From: Alteromonas naphthalenivorans
GTDB taxonomy: Bacteria; Pseudomonadota; Gammaproteobacteria; Enterobacterales; Alteromonadaceae
Direction: 5' to 3'
Length of the DNA stretch: 64,000 nucleotides
Assembly: GCF_000213655.1 (NCBI RefSeq)
Contig: NC_015554.1
Location: forward strand, 1,302,001 to 1,366,000
The position numbers were made by a program, and so were the translations under genes. The notes below the pieces were generated by a model. The model ran no database searches. It saw only the letters and a program-made list of their open reading frames with translations, and was not told the DNA's origin. Shown here one piece after another: positions 62,216-64,000 of the stretch. The number at the start of each line of letters is the position of its first letter. The first letter of the stretch is position 1.

Positions 62216-64000
62216 TTAGGACACCACACTGATTAAATCTTCTTTACTCACTGGCTTTAATAGCGACTGGCTAACACCTAAATGCTTCATGGTATCTTTA
62301 TCTGGCTCGTTGCCACTGACAATAACCAGCTTGGCCTTGGGTTGAATTTGATTTAACTCGGCAGCTAAGTCATATCCATGGTAGTCGGGAAGGGTCAAAT
62401 CCATTAATACATGATCAAATACCACTTCGGTCATACACTCGATAGCATCTGCGCCCGTATTCGCCGTAATAACATCGTGGCCTTGATGTACCAAAAATAA
62501 TTGTAATAATTCAGCTGCGTCTTCGTCGTCTTCTATCACTAATATTTTTTTAGCCGTCGGTTGAGGCTGAGTACTTTGCGTCACTGTTTTAACGGTTTCT
62601 ATCTTCGACACGGCAGGACCTTGAGAGCGCACCAAATACTGGTCGAGCACTTCAGTAAGGGCAGCTCGTTCAATAGGTTTACCAATAACATTATTAAACC
62701 CGTCATCCATTAAAGATTGTTTTAACCCTTTGCGACTCGCGGCGGTAACGGCCACAACAGGTACGTTGCTCTTATGCCGCCTTATTGCATGAAGGGCTTC
62801 AATACCATTCATAACCGGCATATGAATATCCATTAACACTAAATGAAAGGGCTCGTTATCTTCTTCGGCTTGTAAAACAGCCTCTAATGCTTTAACGCCG
62901 TTTTCTGCATAAGCGACGGTAGCGTGACATTGACTGACTAGATGACCTGTTAAGCGACGAATCTCACGAATATCATCAACAATCAATACCTTGCCAGTAA
63001 CCTGTAAATCTAAGTTGTTGGCTTCAGCTCTGCTAGGTGGCTTAAGTGCAAGTTGAGTACGGCTTTGTTCGCTAATGTCACCGGGATCGATAGAAAACGA
63101 AAAGCGACTGCCTTTGCCAAAAACTGAATCTACACTAATGCTTCCGCCTAACTTGGCCACAAGTTCTCGGCTTATTGCCAAACCTAAACCAGCTCCGCCA
63201 TGATTTGCACGCATGATATCTTCGATTTGCTCGAAAGGCTGAAAGATTTTATCTAGCTTATGTGGTGGCATGCCGATGCCGGTGTCTTCAACAATAAAAT
63301 GTAACCTTTCATTGGCTTTTCCAGGTGCTGGAGGGCGAACTTCTACGGTAACGGTTATGGCGCCAGTATCGGTAAATTTCACAGCGTTACTGACTAAGTT
63401 GATTAACACCTGACGCAAACGGGTAGGGTCGGTTTCAATCACTTCCGGTATCTTAGTTTCTGCAATCACATCGAAAACAAGGTCTTTGTCTTTCGCTGCT
63501 AATCGCATTAATGAGTGAATATCAGTAAGGAAAGGGCTTAAATGCACTTCTTTGATATTAAGCTCAAGTTTATCCGCCATAATGCGAGACATATCAAGAA
63601 GATCATTTAACAGACTAAGTAAGTGCTTTCCATTGGAATAAATAATAGACAGCTCTTGGGCCAAAGGGTCATTACCTTTGTCGTCTAATAGCAGCTCTGT
63701 GTAACCTAAAATAGACGTAAGCGGGGTGCGAAGTTCGTGGCCCAAGTGAGCCAGAAATTTATCTTTCGCTTTGTTCTGTTGTTCGACTTTGTGTCTTTCT
63801 AATCGCTCGTTTTCTATCTCACGTCGAACCATGGCGTAGCGAATGGTGCGCATAAAGCGGGGCGACTCTATTTCTGTTTTTTGCAGGTAATCGGCTGCAC
63901 CCGCTCGCATCACCAATTCGTCAACCTGTGAGTCTGATTGACCGGTTAAAATAACAACAGGAAGATTAAATTGGTTTGATTTAAGCACTTCCAATACGTC
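62216..64000 (-). CDS. Hybrid histidine kinase with multiple receivers (partial at right edge)
   Basis: The minus-strand frame is open to base 64000, so the N-terminus is missing. The visible start (LPVVILTGQSDSQVDEL ... AADYLQKTEI) is the C-terminal half of a receiver domain. A HisKA domain (LGHELRTPLTSILGY), HATPase_c (DTGIGM, GAGLGLAI), then two receivers (LMDIHMPVMNG and LMDLTLPDYHG) follow. With REC-HK-REC-REC order and no TM segment seen, this is a cytosolic phosphorelay hub. Output partners are not in the window. Confidence 0.9.
   Translation of the reverse strand, partial: DVLEVLKSNQFNLPVVILTGQSDSQVDELVMRAGAADYLQKTEIESPRFMRTIRYAMVRREIENERLERHKVEQQNKAKDKFLAHLGHELRTPLTSILGYTELLLDDKGNDPLAQELSIIYSNGKHLLSLLNDLLDMSRIMADKLELNIKEVHLSPFLTDIHSLMRLAAKDKDLVFDVIAETKIPEVIETDPTRLRQVLINLVSNAVKFTDTGAITVTVEVRPPAPGKANERLHFIVEDTGIGMPPHKLDKIFQPFEQIEDIMRANHGGAGLGLAISRELVAKLGGSISVDSVFGKGSRFSFSIDPGDISEQSRTQLALKPPSRAEANNLDLQVTGKVLIVDDIREIRRLTGHLVSQCHATVAYAENGVKALEAVLQAEEDNEPFHLVLMDIHMPVMNGIEALHAIRRHKSNVPVVAVTAASRKGLKQSLMDDGFNNVIGKPIERAALTEVLDQYLVRSQGPAVSKIETVKTVTQSTQPQPTAKKILVIEDDEDAAELLQLFLVHQGHDVITANTGADAIECMTEVVFDHVLMDLTLPDYHGYDLAAELNQIQPKAKLVIVSGNEPDKDTMKHLGVSQSLLKPVSKEDLISVVS

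Overview
The window looks like chromosomal DNA of a marine gammaproteobacterium of the Alteromonadales, most likely Alteromonas or a close relative. This is inferred from gene content: a HexR-controlled zwf-pgl-edd-glk-eda operon, a large M1 aminopeptidase, a secreted ExeM-type nuclease, a PEP-CTERM protein, DUF349/YeaC and DUF2989 proteins, and moderate GC. No database search was run. No tRNA, rRNA, insertion sequence, prophage or CRISPR array was seen.

Layout. 1-3.6 kb: a drug-efflux operon (MFS pump running off the left edge, NodT-type outer-membrane lipoprotein with two homopolymer frameshifts) divergent from a TetR regulator, with paired operator-like repeats between them. 3.6-7.8 kb: YdcH-like protein, crotonase and secreted M1 aminopeptidase. 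8.1-12.7 kb: a 1345-residue secreted nuclease carrying an endonuclease I domain, a lamin-tail domain, an ExeM/DNase I-like domain and a C-terminal dockerin, followed 15 bp later by a cohesin-like protein with a PEP-CTERM anchor. This is the most striking locus: it predicts a nuclease held on the cell surface by a cohesin-dockerin contact. 12.9-16.1 kb: an orphan BrxR/CapW-like WYL regulator and a hybrid histidine kinase. 16.3-18.5 kb: a three-gene operon (glycosyltransferase, YqcI/YcgG haem N-oxygenase family, DUF1989) that resembles a small biosynthetic unit. 18.8-22.8 kb: a YHYH lipoprotein, a BaeSR-like two-component system and two related small secreted proteins.

22.9-29.1 kb: unknown proteins, an endonuclease/exonuclease/phosphatase gene broken by one in-frame stop, a BON-domain protein, DUF2891 and an exported nucleosidase. 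29.2-52 kb is a central-carbon block: pyk, hexR, the Entner-Doudoroff operon, hexose-6-phosphate mutarotase, gapA, malQ-glgB-glgX, gnd, msrB and a second, N-terminally extended GAPDH-like gene. HexR-box-like sequences lie before zwf and pyk and, more weakly, before gapA, so glucose-6-phosphate oxidation, lower glycolysis and possibly glycogen use may be co-regulated. 51.8-58.8 kb: an M14 carboxypeptidase, an AGCS sodium/amino-acid symporter with an inserted domain, and a tight zinc-ribbon/YeaC/DUF349 operon. 58.8-62 kb holds small envelope or stress proteins (acidic lipoprotein, DUF1328, YqjD/E/K-like set) and a YfbR-like HD-domain protein. The right edge cuts a multi-receiver hybrid histidine kinase.
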